Source: Burkholderiales bacterium (GTDB lineage Bacteria > Pseudomonadota > Gammaproteobacteria > Burkholderiales > Burkholderiaceae_C). Taken from it: DNA of 64,000 nt. The stretch is taken from contig JAFKGE010000016.1 of the NCBI GenBank assembly GCA_017307865.1, positions 1 through 64,000 on the forward strand. The letters are read 5' to 3'. Positions 16,782 through 25,037 of the stretch are shown here, piece by piece. The notes below the pieces were generated by a model. That model did no database searches, was not told where the DNA came from, and was given only the letters and a program-made list of their open reading frames with translations. The translations under genes and the position numbers were made by a program. Numbering within the stretch: the stretch's first letter is position 1; every line of letters starts with the position of its first letter.

Positions 16782-17990
16782 TCAAACGCGCTCGAAGATG
16801 CCCGCCGCGCCCTGCCCCATGCCCACGCACATGGTGACCATGCCGTACTTCAGATTGTGGCGCCGCAGGGCGTGAACGACTGTCGCCGACCGGATTGCGC
16901 CGGTGGCGCCCAGCGGGTGGCCCAGGGCAATGGCGCCGCCCATGGGGTTGACCTTGGCGGGATCGAGCTTGAGCGTGTTCATCACCGCCAGCGACTGCGC
17001 GGCAAAGGCCTCGTTCAGCTCGATCCAGCCCATGTCGTCCTGCTTGAGGCCCGCGGCCTTCAGCGCCGCCGGAATGGCCTCGATCGGACCCACGCCCATG
17101 ATCTGCGGCGGTACGCCGCGCGCGGCAAAGGACACGAAGCGCGCCAGCGGCGTCAGGCCGAAGCGCTTGACCGCCGCCTCGCTGGCCAGGATCAATGCGC
17201 CCGCGCCGTCGCTGGTCTGGCTGCTGTTGCCCGCCGTCACGCTGCCGCGCGCGGCAAACACCGTGCGCAGCTTGGCCAGGCCGGCCAGGCTGGTGTCGGG
17301 GCGCGGGCCTTCGTCGATGTCCACCGTGCGCGTCGTCAGCACCGGCTCGCCGGTCTTCAGGTTGGCGCCGCGCGCCGTCACCTCGACCGGCGTCATCTCG
17401 TCCTTGAACTCGCCCGCCGCGATGGCGGCCGTGGCGCGCTGGTTGGACTGCAGCGCAAAGGCGTCCTGCGCCTCGCGCGAGACCTGCCACTGCTGCGCCA
17501 CCTTCTCGGCCGTCAGGCCCATGCCGTAGGCGATGCCGTAGTCATCCACGTTGTCGGTGTCGGCAAAGATGGCCGGCGACAGCGAGGGCGTGTTGCCCAT
17601 CATGGGCACCATGCTCATGCTCTCCACGCCGGCGGCGATCATCACCTCGGCCTCGCCCACGCGAATGCGGTCGGCGGCGATCTGCACGGCGGACAGGCCC
17701 GAGGCGCAAAAACGGTTGACGGTGATGCCGCCCACCGACTTGGGCAGCCCCGCCAGCACCGCGCCGATGCGCGCCACGTTCAGGCCCTGCTGCGCCTCGG
17801 GAATGGCGCAGCCGCAAATCAGGTCCTCGATGGCGGCGGGGTCCAGCCCCGGCGCCTGCCGGAGCGCCGAGCGCAGCACCGTGGCCAGCAGCTCGTCCGG
17901 CCGGGTGTTGCGGAAATAGCCCTTGTGCGACTTGCCGATGGGCGTGCGCGTGGCGGCGACGATGTAGGCGTCCTGGATTTGTCGGGTCAT
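16782..17990 (-). CDS. fadA: Acetyl-CoA C-acyltransferase (3-ketoacyl-CoA thiolase)
   Basis: 402-aa thiolase that cleaves 3-ketoacyl-CoA in the last step of beta-oxidation. The nucleophile is Cys95 in VNRFCASGLS. GGAIALGHPLGATG carries the catalytic His and CVGMGQGAAGIFE the second Cys near the C-terminus; all are intact. The start at 17990 has an excellent AAGGAG 7 nt upstream and was preferred to a TTG two codons earlier. That ribosome site overlaps the tail of the DUF559 gene, whose stop is 2 bp away, so the thiolase start is now tied to the inserted DUF559 gene. Confidence 0.95.
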   Translation of the reverse strand: MTRQIQDAYIVAATRTPIGKSHKGYFRNTRPDELLATVLRSALRQAPGLDPAAIEDLICGCAIPEAQQGLNVARIGAVLAGLPKSVGGITVNRFCASGLSAVQIAADRIRVGEAEVMIAAGVESMSMVPMMGNTPSLSPAIFADTDNVDDYGIAYGMGLTAEKVAQQWQVSREAQDAFALQSNQRATAAIAAGEFKDEMTPVEVTARGANLKTGEPVLTTRTVDIDEGPRPDTSLAGLAKLRTVFAARGSVTAGNSSQTSDGAGALILASEAAVKRFGLTPLARFVSFAARGVPPQIMGVGPIEAIPAALKAAGLKQDDMGWIELNEAFAAQSLAVMNTLKLDPAKVNPMGGAIALGHPLGATGAIRSATVVHALRRHNLKYGMVTMCVGMGQGAAGIFERV

Positions 17991-17992
17991 GG

Positions 17993-18400
17993 TCAAACTC
18001 CTTGGGTTTTCAGCTCCCTCCCCCGCTGGGGGAGGGTTGGGGTGGGGGCGCGCGGCGCTTGCAGTTGCGCCAAGATGACGTGCAGCACTCCATCGAGATT
18101 CGTAAACGGCGCATCGGCCGCGAAGCGCAATACCGCAAAACCACGCGCCTCAAAAAATTCGTTGCGCCTGGCGTCGTACGCCAACTGGTCGGCGTGCTGC
18201 GAACCATCCAGTTCCACGATCAACATAGGCGCCAGACAAGCGAAGTCGGCGATATAGCCGCCCAAGGGATGCTGACGCCGAAACTTGACGCCCAGCTGCT
18301 CGCCGCGCAAGCGCGACCACAGGCGGCGCTCACCGTCGGTCATGGCGCGGCGCAGCGTGCGCGCATTGGCACGTGCCCCTGGCGTCGCTTGGTTCTGCAT
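17993..18400 (-). CDS. DUF559 endonuclease-like protein
   Basis: 135-aa protein of the DUF559 family, related in fold to Vsr-type endonucleases. Visible are the N-terminal RTLRRAMTDGERRLWSRLR, then VKFRRQHPLGGYIADFACL and LIVELDGSQHADQ, which holds the acidic and glutamine residues expected for a PD-(D/E)xK-type site. GAGG lies upstream of the chosen ATG; a longer frame would begin inside a family C repeat. The last dozen or so codons (TPTLPQRGREL) are themselves encoded by family C sequence. It interrupts the beta-oxidation operon between the HAD/ECH fusion and thiolase genes. Function is unproven; see findings. Confidence 0.85.
   Translation of the reverse strand: MQNQATPGARANARTLRRAMTDGERRLWSRLRGEQLGVKFRRQHPLGGYIADFACLAPMLIVELDGSQHADQLAYDARRNEFFEARGFAVLRFAADAPFTNLDGVLHVILAQLQAPRAPTPTLPQRGRELKTQGV
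18011..18048 (+). repeat. Family C repeat, copy 1
   Basis: CTCCCTCCCCCGCTGGGGGA followed by GGGTTGGGGTGGGGG: a strong GC hairpin plus a G-rich tail. It lies within the 3' coding end of the DUF559 gene, where it is translated as a PTPTLPQRG-type peptide on the minus strand. Confidence 0.75.
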
Positions 18401-18420
18401 GTTCACCTCGCCCTGATCTG

Positions 18421-18458
18421 CCCCTTCCCCCTCTGGGGGAAGGTTGGGATGGGGGCCG
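18421..18458 (+). repeat. Family C repeat, copy 2
   Basis: CCCCTTCCCCCTCTGGGGGA followed by AGGTTGGGATGGGGG, the same layout and orientation as copy 1. It lies just upstream of the DUF559 start, so the gene is framed by two same-orientation copies. Confidence 0.75.
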
Positions 18459-18500
18459 CCGAGCACCGCCAATCGCGCTTGTGCTCCTCCCAGCGCTGCT

Positions 18501-18538
18501 GGCCCCCACCCCTACCCTCCCCCAAAGGGGGAGGGGGA
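18501..18538 (-). repeat. Family C repeat, copy 3 (inverted)
   Basis: GCCCCCACCCCTACCCTCCC followed by CCAAAGGGGGAGGGGG is the reverse-complement layout of copy 2, about 40 bp away. The two form a head-to-head pair in the gap between the HAD/ECH fusion gene and the DUF559 gene, like paired palindromic units of REP-type elements. Confidence 0.7.
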
Positions 18539-18570
18539 ACAGTCGCGGGACACGTAAACATGAAACCGCC

Positions 18571-20982
18571 TCAATTGCGCAGCGGCTTGCCCGTGGCCAG
18601 CATTCCCATGATGCGGGCCTGCGTCTTGGGGTGGCCCAGCAGGCCCGTGAAGGCGCGCCGCTCCAGCGTCATCAGGTATTCCTCGCTCACCAGCGTGCCG
18701 GGATCGACGTCGCCGCCGGTCACCACGCCGGCGATCAGGCTGGCGATATCAAAGTCGTGCGCGCTGATGAAGCCGCCGTCGCGCAGGTTGACCAGCTGCC
18801 CCAGGATGGTGGCCTTGCCGTCGCGTCCCGCGACCGGGAACAGGCGCTTCACGGGCGCGCGCCAGCCGGCCTGATGCATGGCCTTGGCTTCGCTCACGGC
18901 CACGTGCAGCAGCTCGTCCTTGTGCGGCACGATCACGTCGCTCCACTGCAGCCAGCCCAGCTGGCGCGACTCGATGGCGCTGGTGCCCACCTTGGCCATG
19001 GCGGCCGCGGTGAAGCCTTCGGTCAGGAAGGGCAGCAGGTCCTTGCCGGTGCTGGCCTGCGCGTTCTCGGCCGCGCGGCGGGCGATGTAGGTGAGACCGC
19101 CGCCGCCAGGCACCAGGCCGACGCCGACCTCGACCAGGCCCATGTAGCTTTCCAGGTGCGCCACGCGGCGCGCGCAGTGCACCGACAGCTCGCAACCGCC
19201 GCCCAGCGCCATGCCGCGGATGGCCGCTACCACCGGCACCTGGGCGTAGCGCACGCGCAGCATCATGTCCTGCAGCTCCTGCTCCATCGAACCGACCAGG
19301 TCGGCGCCGCCGGCCACGTAGCCGGGCAGCATGGACTCCAGGTCGGCGCCGACGGAAAACGGCTCGCTGTCGTGCCAGATGACCAGGCCCTGGAAGTCGC
19401 GCTCGGCGGTGTCCAGCGCCTTCGTGAAGCCCTCGGCCACCTGTGGGCTGATGACGTGCATCTTGGTCTTGAGCGAGGCGATCAGCACCTCGTCGTCCAG
19501 CGTCCACACGCGAAGCGCCTTGTCCTCGAACACGGTCTTGCCCGCTTCTGCAGAACGCGGCCCGCCTTCGCCCAGCAGCAGCTCGGGGAAGATCTGGCGC
19601 TGGTACACCGGCAGCGTGCGGCGCGGCTCGAAGGCGCCGGTGCTCGGGTTCCACGAACCCTTTTCGGTGTGCACGCCGCCGGCCTCGGCCACCGGGCCCT
19701 TGAACACCCAGTCGGGCAGCGGCGCGGTGCAAACCGCCTTGCCGGCGTCGATGTCGGCCTGCACCATCTGGGCCACCTCCAGCCAGCCGGCCTCCTGCCA
19801 CAGCTCGAAGGGACCTTGCTTCATGCCGAAGCCCCAGCGCATGGCCTGGTCGACGTCGCGCGCGGTGTGGGCAATGTCCTGCAGATGCACGGCGGCGTAG
19901 TGAAAGCCGTTGCGCAGGATGGCCCACAGGAACTGCCCTTCGGCGCCGGTCGAGTCGCGCAGCAGCTTCAGGCGCTCGGCGGCGGGGCGCTGCAGCATGC
20001 GGCCGTACACCGCATTGGCCTTGGCGCCGGCCGGCACGTAGCCGCCGCTCTTCGCATCGAAGCGCAGCACGTCGCGCCCGACTTTCTTGAAGTAGCCCGC
20101 CTTGGTCTTTTGCCCCAGGTTGCCCAGCTCGATCAGCTTGGCCAGGTCGGCCGGCGTGCCGAAGGCGGCGTAGAACGGGTCGGTGTCCGCGCTCAGCTTG
20201 TCCTGCTGCGTCTTGATCACGTGGCCCAGCGTGTCCAGGCCCACCACGTCGGCGGTGCGAAAGGTGCCGCTGCTGGCGCGGCCCAGGCGCTTGCCCGTCA
20301 GGTCGTCGACCACGTCGTAGCTCAGGCCGTAGCGCTCCACCTCCTTCATGGTCAGCAGCAGGTTGCCGATGCCGATGCGGTTGGCGATGAAGTTGGGCGT
20401 GTCCTTGGCGCGCACCACGCCCTTGCCCAGGCCGCTGGTGACGAAGGCCTCCAGCTGGTCGAGCACGCCGGGCTCGGTGCTGGGCGTGGCGATCAGCTCC
20501 ACCAGGTGCATGTAGCGCGGCGGGTTGAAGAAGTGGATGCCGCAAAAGCGGTGGCGCAATTGCTCGGGCAGGGCCTGCGACAGTTCGGTGATCGACAGGC
20601 CCGAGGTGTTGGAAGCCAGGATGGCGCTCTTGCCCACCGAGGCGGCGATCTTGTGATACAGGTCGCTCTTCCAGTCCATGCGTTCGGCAATGGCCTCGAT
20701 GATCAGGTCGCAGCCCTTGAGCTTTTTCAGGTCGTCCTCGTAGTTGGCCGGTTCGATCAGCTCGGCGTCCGCCGCCACGCCGATGGGCGAGGGCTTGAGC
20801 TTCTTCAGGTTGGCGATCGCGTTCAGCACGATGCCGTTCTTGGGGCCTTCCTTGGCGGGCAGATCAAACAAGATCACCGGCACCTTCAGGTTGACGAGCT
20901 GGGCGGCGATCTGCGCGCCCATCACGCCGGCGCCGAGCACGGCGACTTTTTTCATGTTGAATCGGGTCATGGTGTTTTCCAT
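18571..20982 (-). CDS. 3-hydroxyacyl-CoA dehydrogenase / enoyl-CoA hydratase fusion (FadN-like order)
   Basis: 803-aa bifunctional beta-oxidation enzyme. The dehydrogenase comes first: VAVLGAGVMGAQIAAQLVN is the NAD-binding motif near residue 15, and IHFFNPPRYMHLVELI holds the catalytic His and Pro. After the C-terminal dehydrogenase domain, a crotonase domain begins near residue 490 with GMALGGGCELSVHCARR (hydratase Glu present) and VEVGVGLVPGGGGLTYI. This order is that of FadN-type proteins and reversed relative to E. coli FadB. It hydrates enoyl-CoA and oxidises 3-hydroxyacyl-CoA for the thiolase downstream. Internal Met starts at 20970 and 20955 are possible; the ribosome site is weak for all. 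Confidence 0.9.
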   Translation of the reverse strand: MENTMTRFNMKKVAVLGAGVMGAQIAAQLVNLKVPVILFDLPAKEGPKNGIVLNAIANLKKLKPSPIGVAADAELIEPANYEDDLKKLKGCDLIIEAIAERMDWKSDLYHKIAASVGKSAILASNTSGLSITELSQALPEQLRHRFCGIHFFNPPRYMHLVELIATPSTEPGVLDQLEAFVTSGLGKGVVRAKDTPNFIANRIGIGNLLLTMKEVERYGLSYDVVDDLTGKRLGRASSGTFRTADVVGLDTLGHVIKTQQDKLSADTDPFYAAFGTPADLAKLIELGNLGQKTKAGYFKKVGRDVLRFDAKSGGYVPAGAKANAVYGRMLQRPAAERLKLLRDSTGAEGQFLWAILRNGFHYAAVHLQDIAHTARDVDQAMRWGFGMKQGPFELWQEAGWLEVAQMVQADIDAGKAVCTAPLPDWVFKGPVAEAGGVHTEKGSWNPSTGAFEPRRTLPVYQRQIFPELLLGEGGPRSAEAGKTVFEDKALRVWTLDDEVLIASLKTKMHVISPQVAEGFTKALDTAERDFQGLVIWHDSEPFSVGADLESMLPGYVAGGADLVGSMEQELQDMMLRVRYAQVPVVAAIRGMALGGGCELSVHCARRVAHLESYMGLVEVGVGLVPGGGGLTYIARRAAENAQASTGKDLLPFLTEGFTAAAMAKVGTSAIESRQLGWLQWSDVIVPHKDELLHVAVSEAKAMHQAGWRAPVKRLFPVAGRDGKATILGQLVNLRDGGFISAHDFDIASLIAGVVTGGDVDPGTLVSEEYLMTLERRAFTGLLGHPKTQARIMGMLATGKPLRN

Positions 20983-20991
20983 TGAATTCGC

Positions 20992-21444
20992 TTATGGCAC
21001 GCGCTGCCAGATCTGCGTGCGCCAGAACGGCCCCAGGTAGCCGCGCACCTGCAGCTGCCTGCCGCCCTCGATGGGGGTGAAGCTGGCGCGGTATTGCTTG
21101 CCGTTTTCGGGGTCGAGGATGGTGCCGCCCTCCCAGGTGTCCTTGTCCGCGTCCTTCTTGCCGCCGCGGATGATCTCCAGCCCCACCATGGGCTGGCCCT
21201 TGCGCTCGTCGGTGCACTCGTCGCACACCGTCTTGGCGCCGGGGCGCAGGGTTTTCTCGATGCGGCCCGACAGGCCGCCCACGCCCTCGGTGATGCGGAT
21301 CTCGGCCTTGGGCTCCCGGGTCTTGTCGTCAATGCTGTTCCAGGTGCCGACGGGGCTCATCTGGGCCCAGGCGGGAAGCAGGAACGCTCCCAATGCGATG
21401 GCTGCCAGCGCTTGTTTCATGAGGGTTGCATGCAATTTGTTCAT
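20992..21444 (-). CDS. DUF2147 family exported protein
   Basis: 150-aa protein with a signal peptide (LMKQALAAIALGAFLLPAWA, cleavage about residue 28). The mature part, SPVGTWNSIDD ... GLSGRIEKTLRP ... DTWEGGTILDPENGKQYRAS ... LQVRGYLGPFWRTQIWQRV, matches the DUF2147 lipocalin-like family of proteobacterial periplasmic proteins. Two cysteines (VCDECTDE) form a CxxC. The GGGG upstream that may serve as ribosome site comes from a family C-like hairpin. It lies between the acyl-CoA dehydrogenase and HAD/ECH fusion genes, an arrangement suggesting a fatty-acid or envelope-lipid link. Biochemical function unknown. Confidence 0.82.
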   Translation of the reverse strand: MNKLHATLMKQALAAIALGAFLLPAWAQMSPVGTWNSIDDKTREPKAEIRITEGVGGLSGRIEKTLRPGAKTVCDECTDERKGQPMVGLEIIRGGKKDADKDTWEGGTILDPENGKQYRASFTPIEGGRQLQVRGYLGPFWRTQIWQRVP

Positions 21445-21447
21445 GAA

Positions 21448-21470
21448 CCCCTTCCCCCAGCGGGGGAGGG
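21448..21470. repeat. Family C-like short hairpin, copy 4
   Basis: CCCCTTCCCCCAGCGGGGGA plus GGG: the hairpin core of family C without the long G-rich tail. It fills the 35-bp gap between the acyl-CoA dehydrogenase and DUF2147 genes and may supply the latter's ribosome site. Confidence 0.55.
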
Positions 21471-21479
21471 AGCAGGAGG

Positions 21480-23276
21480 TCAGGCCAGCGCCGCCTCGGT
21501 GTCCAGCAGATTGGCCACGCCGGCGCGCGCGGTGATCATCAGCGTGGCCGTCTCGGGGAACAGGCGCGCGAAGTAGAAGCGCGCGGTCTGCAGCTTGGCG
21601 GCGTAGAAGGGGTCGGCGTTGCCGGCCGCAATCTGCTTGAGCGCCACGCTGGCCATGCGCGCGAACAGGTAGCCGAACACCAGGTGGCCGGCCACGCGCA
21701 GGAAATCGGTTGCCGCCGCGCCCACCTCGTCGGGGTTGGTCATGCCCTTGAAGCCGATCTCGGTGGTGAACTTGGTGAACTTGTCGGCCAGGCCCGCCAG
21801 CGGGTTGATGAACTCGGCCATGGACTCGTTCACGCCCTCGGCGCGGATCAGCGCCTCGATCTGCGCGCCCAGCTTCTTGAGCGTGGCGCCCTGGTTCAGC
21901 AGCACCTTGCGGCCCAGCAGGTCGAGCGCCTGCACGGTGTTGGTGCCCTCGTAGATCATGTTGATGCGCGCGTCGCGCACGAACTGCTCGGCGCCGGTCT
22001 CGTGGATGTAGCCGTGGCCGCCATAGACCTGCATGCAGGTGTTGGTGGCGGTAAAGCCGTTGTCGGTCAGGAAGGCCTTCACGATCGGCGTCAGCAGCGC
22101 CACCATGTCCTCGGCGTCCTGGCGCGTCTTTTCATCCGGGTGGTGCTCGGCCTGGTCCAGCAGCAGCGCGCACCAGGTGGCCAGCGCGCGGCCGCCCTCG
22201 GCGTAGGCCTTGGCCGTCAGCAGCATCTTGCGCACGTCGGGGTGCACGATGATCGGGTCGGCCGGCTTGTCCTTGGCCTTGGGGCCCGACAGGCTGCGCA
22301 TCTGCAGGCGGTCCTTGGCGTAGGCCAGCGCGTTCTGGTAGGCCACCTCGGTCAGGCCCAGCGACTGGTTGCCCACGCCCAGGCGCGCGCCGTTCATCAT
22401 CACGAACATGGCCATCAGGCCCTTGTTGGGCTCGCCCACCAGGGTGCCTTCGGCGCCGTCCAGGCTGAGCTGGCAGGTGGCGTTGCCGTGGATGCCCATC
22501 TTGTGCTCGATGCCGGTACACACCACGGGGTTGCGCTCGCCCGGGCTGCCATCGGCCTTGAGCTTGAACTTGGGCACGACGAACAGGCTGATGCCCTTGC
22601 TGCCCTTGGGCGCGTCCGGCAGGCGCGCCAGCACCAGGTGCACGATGTTGGGCGCGAAGTCGTGCTCGCCGGCGCTGATGAAAATCTTGCTGCCGGTGAT
22701 CTTGTACGTGCCGTCGGGCTGCGGCTCGGCCTTGGTGCGCAAGAGGCCCAGGTCGGTGCCGCAATGCGGCTCGGTCAGGCACATGGTGCCGGTCCACTCG
22801 CCGCTCACCAGCTTGGGCAGGTACAGCTTCTTCTGCATGTCGCTGCCGTGCGCGTGCAGCGCGGCATAGGCGCCGTGCGCCAGGCCGGTGTACATGGTCC
22901 AGGCCTGGTTGGCGCTGTTGAGCATCTCGAACACGCAGGTGTTCATCACCATCGGCTGGCCCTGGCCGCCGTATTGCGGATCGCACGACAGCGCCGGCCA
23001 GCCGCCCTCGACGTACTGCTGATAGGCCTCCTTGAAGCCCTTGGGCGCCGTCACGGTGTGATGGGTCTTGTCCAGCGTGCAGCCTTCGGCGTCGCCGCTC
23101 AGGTTGATCGGGTGCAGCACCCCGGCGGCGAACTTGCCGGCTTCCTCCAGCACGGCGTCCATGGTCTCGGCGTCCACGTCGGCGTAGCGCGGGATGGCCT
23201 TGAGTTGGTCGACGGCACCGAGCAACTCGTGCAGCACGAATTGCATGTCGCGCAGGGGCGGGGTGTAGCTGGGCAT
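21480..23276 (-). CDS. Acyl-CoA dehydrogenase with C-terminal extension domain
   Basis: 598-aa flavoprotein that makes the first oxidation of beta-oxidation, about 200 residues longer than classical acyl-CoA dehydrogenases. CLTEPHCGTDLGLLRTKA is the FAD/acyl binding block, KIFISAGEHDF the middle domain, and QVYGGHGYIHETGAEQFVRD plus MIYEGTNTVQALDL the C-terminal helical domain with the substrate-near YEGT motif. The last 120 residues form the extra helical domain typical of this bacterial subgroup (AMP-binding-operon and AidB-related forms). The gene follows its TetR neighbour by 26 bp and leads the catabolic genes. It would donate electrons to ETF. Confidence 0.92.
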   Translation of the reverse strand: MPSYTPPLRDMQFVLHELLGAVDQLKAIPRYADVDAETMDAVLEEAGKFAAGVLHPINLSGDAEGCTLDKTHHTVTAPKGFKEAYQQYVEGGWPALSCDPQYGGQGQPMVMNTCVFEMLNSANQAWTMYTGLAHGAYAALHAHGSDMQKKLYLPKLVSGEWTGTMCLTEPHCGTDLGLLRTKAEPQPDGTYKITGSKIFISAGEHDFAPNIVHLVLARLPDAPKGSKGISLFVVPKFKLKADGSPGERNPVVCTGIEHKMGIHGNATCQLSLDGAEGTLVGEPNKGLMAMFVMMNGARLGVGNQSLGLTEVAYQNALAYAKDRLQMRSLSGPKAKDKPADPIIVHPDVRKMLLTAKAYAEGGRALATWCALLLDQAEHHPDEKTRQDAEDMVALLTPIVKAFLTDNGFTATNTCMQVYGGHGYIHETGAEQFVRDARINMIYEGTNTVQALDLLGRKVLLNQGATLKKLGAQIEALIRAEGVNESMAEFINPLAGLADKFTKFTTEIGFKGMTNPDEVGAAATDFLRVAGHLVFGYLFARMASVALKQIAAGNADPFYAAKLQTARFYFARLFPETATLMITARAGVANLLDTEAALA

Positions 23277-23302
23277 GGCGGGGGCTCTCCTGAAATGAAG
23301 GG

Positions 23303-23956
23303 TTAGGCGCCGTAGCGCTGAAGGATGTTGACGAAACCTTGCCTGGCGCGGGCCATCGAGCCGGGGCGGCGCATGAAGCGCGCCTCGTAGTGCAGCGCCA
23401 GGATCAGGGCGTGGATCTCGAAGGTGATCTGGCGCGGGTCGGCGTCGGCCGCCAGATGGCCTTCCTCGCAGGCCTGGGCCACGGCGCGCGTCATGGCGCC
23501 GATCCAGGCGTCGACCGCCTCGGCCAGCGCGTCGTGCACGGCGCCGGGGCGGTCGTCGAACTCGACCGCGCCGCTGATGAAGATGCAGCCCGAATCCAGC
23601 TCGGCGCTGGTGTGGCGCATCCAGTTCTCGAACAGCGCGCGCACCCGCGGCAGCCCGCGCGGCTTGCGCAGGACGGGCTCGAACACCTCGGCCTCGAAGC
23701 GGCGATAGTACTCGCGCACCACGGCGATCTGCAGCTCCTCGCGCGAGCCGAAGTGGGCGAACACGCCCGACTTGCTCTTGCCCACCGCATCGGCCAGGGT
23801 GCCGATGGACAGGCCCTCCAGCCCCACGCGCGCGGCCATGCCCAGGGCCACGGCCACGATCTCGGCGCGCGTCTGCTCGCCCTTGGCCAGCGCGCGCGGC
23901 GCACGCTCGGCACGGGCGGCCGCATGCGCACGGGGGAGAGCGATCGAGGTGGTCAT
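23303..23956 (-). CDS. TetR-family regulator of the beta-oxidation operon
   Basis: 217-aa repressor. The helix-turn-helix is near residues 30-75: RAEIVAVALGMAARVGLEGLSI then ADAVGKSKSGVFAHFGSREEL, with GVFAHF as the recognition-helix end. The C-terminal half, beginning around EPVLRKPRGLPRVRALFENW, is the ligand pocket and dimer interface. It is the first gene of the operon running through the acyl-CoA dehydrogenase to the DsbA-like gene. A promoter and a small palindrome lie directly upstream, so autoregulation of the whole operon is likely. By analogy with FadR/PsrA-type TetR proteins the inducer could be an acyl-CoA; not shown. Confidence 0.88.
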   Translation of the reverse strand: MTTSIALPRAHAAARAERAPRALAKGEQTRAEIVAVALGMAARVGLEGLSIGTLADAVGKSKSGVFAHFGSREELQIAVVREYYRRFEAEVFEPVLRKPRGLPRVRALFENWMRHTSAELDSGCIFISGAVEFDDRPGAVHDALAEAVDAWIGAMTRAVAQACEEGHLAADADPRQITFEIHALILALHYEARFMRRPGSMARARQGFVNILQRYGA

Positions 23957-23966
23957 AATAAAACGA

Positions 23967-23974
23967 ACGATCGT
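23967..23974. promoter_or_regulatory. Candidate TetR operator core
   Basis: Perfect palindrome ACGATCGT in an A/T-rich setting (AAAACGAACGATCGTGCTAT). It lies at the predicted transcription start, 11 bp before the TetR gene, where a bound repressor would block the promoter at 23978-24006. Confidence 0.45.
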
Positions 23975-23977
23975 GCT

Positions 23978-24006
23978 ATTTTGATGTTGTTTCGCGCCTT
24001 TGCCAA
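23978..24006 (-). promoter_or_regulatory. Candidate sigma70-type promoter of the beta-oxidation operon
   Basis: On the minus strand TTGGCA (5 of 6), an exact 17-bp spacer and CAAAAT (4 of 6) precede the TetR gene. The expected start point falls on the palindromic operator candidate. Confidence 0.5.
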
Positions 24007-24109
24007 GAGTCGGAATCAGCCATCGAATAGGTATTTACCCGTAGATCGAGGCATTGGATGTCCTGCTTGCCCTCGGGGGCACTGTGCGAGCCCCGGGCGG
24101 CTCTGTCAA

Positions 24110-24139
24110 CTGGCCGGCCGGGCCCAGGAGGCCGGCCAG
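24110..24139 (-). terminator. Strong hairpin downstream of the FAH-family gene
   Basis: A perfect 10-bp stem, CTGGCCGGCC paired with GGCCGGCCAG around a 10-nt loop, starts 13 bp after the stop of the FAH-family gene. There is no T-run, so it may be a Rho-assisted end or a 3'-stabilising structure. The rest of the 196-bp gap holds only the TetR promoter region. Confidence 0.45.
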
Positions 24140-24152
24140 GCCCCTTCCGCGG

Positions 24153-25022
24153 TCAGCCCGCCCGGTAGGCCACCACCGCCTGGCGCTGCTGGCCCAGCCC
24201 GTCGATGCCCAGCGTCATCACGTCGCCCGGCCTGAGAAAGCGCGGCGCCGGCTGGCCCCTGGCGTCGCGCCGGCCCATGCCCACGCCGGGCGGGGTGCCG
24301 GTGGTCACCACGTCGCCCGGCTGCAGCGTCATGAAGCGGCTGGTGTAGGCGACCAGCCGCGCCACGCCGAAGATCATGGTGCGCGTGCTGCCGGTCTGCA
24401 TGCGCTCGCCGTTGACGTCCAGCCACAGGCCCAGGCGCTGCGGGGCGGGCACCTGGTCGCGCGTCACCAGCCAGGGGCCGATGGGGCCGAAGGTGTCGCA
24501 GCCCTTGCCCTTGTCCCAGGTGCCGCCGCGCTCCAGCTGGTATTCGCGCTCGCTGACGTCGTTGACCACGCAGTAGCCGGCCACGTGCGCCAGCGCGTCC
24601 TTCAGCGCCACGTGGCGCGCGGTGCGGCCGATGACCACGCCCAGCTCGACCTCCCAGTCGCTCTTCTTCGAGCCCTTGGGCAGCATGACGTCGTCATCCG
24701 GCCCCTGGATGCACGAGATGGCCTTGGTGAAGACCACCGGCTCCTTCGGGATCGGCATGCCGGCCTCGGCCGCGTGGTCGGCGTAGTTCAGGCCGATGGC
24801 GATGAACTTGCCCACGCCCGCCACCGGGCAGCCCAGGCGCGGGCGCCCGCGCACCGCCGGCAGCGCGGCGGGCTTGAGGCGCGCCAGCCGCGCCAGGGCG
24901 GCATCGCCCAACTGCGCCGCGCCGATGTCGGGCACCTGCGCCGACAAATCGCGCAGCACGCCCTCGGCGTCGATCAAACCCGGTTTTTCCTTGCCCAGGG
25001 GGCCATAGCGCACCAGCTTCAT
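24153..25022 (-). CDS. Fumarylacetoacetate hydrolase family protein
   Basis: 289-aa FAH-fold enzyme. It starts MKLVRYGPLGKEKPGLID, the usual short N-terminal cap. The catalytic core includes GKFIAIGLNYADHAAE, SDWEVELGVVIGR (metal-binding acidic residues), VVNDVSEREYQ, GCDTFGPIGPWL and GDVVTTGTPPGVGMG. Closest types are 2,4-diketo-3-deoxy-L-fuconate hydrolase and so-called ureidoglycolate lyase proteins, which cleave a C-C bond in 2-oxo acids using Mg2+. The substrate is not settled. The start at 25022 has GGAG 6 nt upstream. A family A repeat separates it from slmA on the same strand. Confidence 0.88.
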   Translation of the reverse strand: MKLVRYGPLGKEKPGLIDAEGVLRDLSAQVPDIGAAQLGDAALARLARLKPAALPAVRGRPRLGCPVAGVGKFIAIGLNYADHAAEAGMPIPKEPVVFTKAISCIQGPDDDVMLPKGSKKSDWEVELGVVIGRTARHVALKDALAHVAGYCVVNDVSEREYQLERGGTWDKGKGCDTFGPIGPWLVTRDQVPAPQRLGLWLDVNGERMQTGSTRTMIFGVARLVAYTSRFMTLQPGDVVTTGTPPGVGMGRRDARGQPAPRFLRPGDVMTLGIDGLGQQRQAVVAYRAG

Positions 25023-25037
25023 GATTTGCTCCAGATA

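Noticed and set aside
18373-20985. An 870-codon plus-strand open frame
   Set aside because: Antisense to the HAD/ECH fusion, whose catalytic motifs are intact; the frame gives only Ala/Gly/Arg/His-rich noise.
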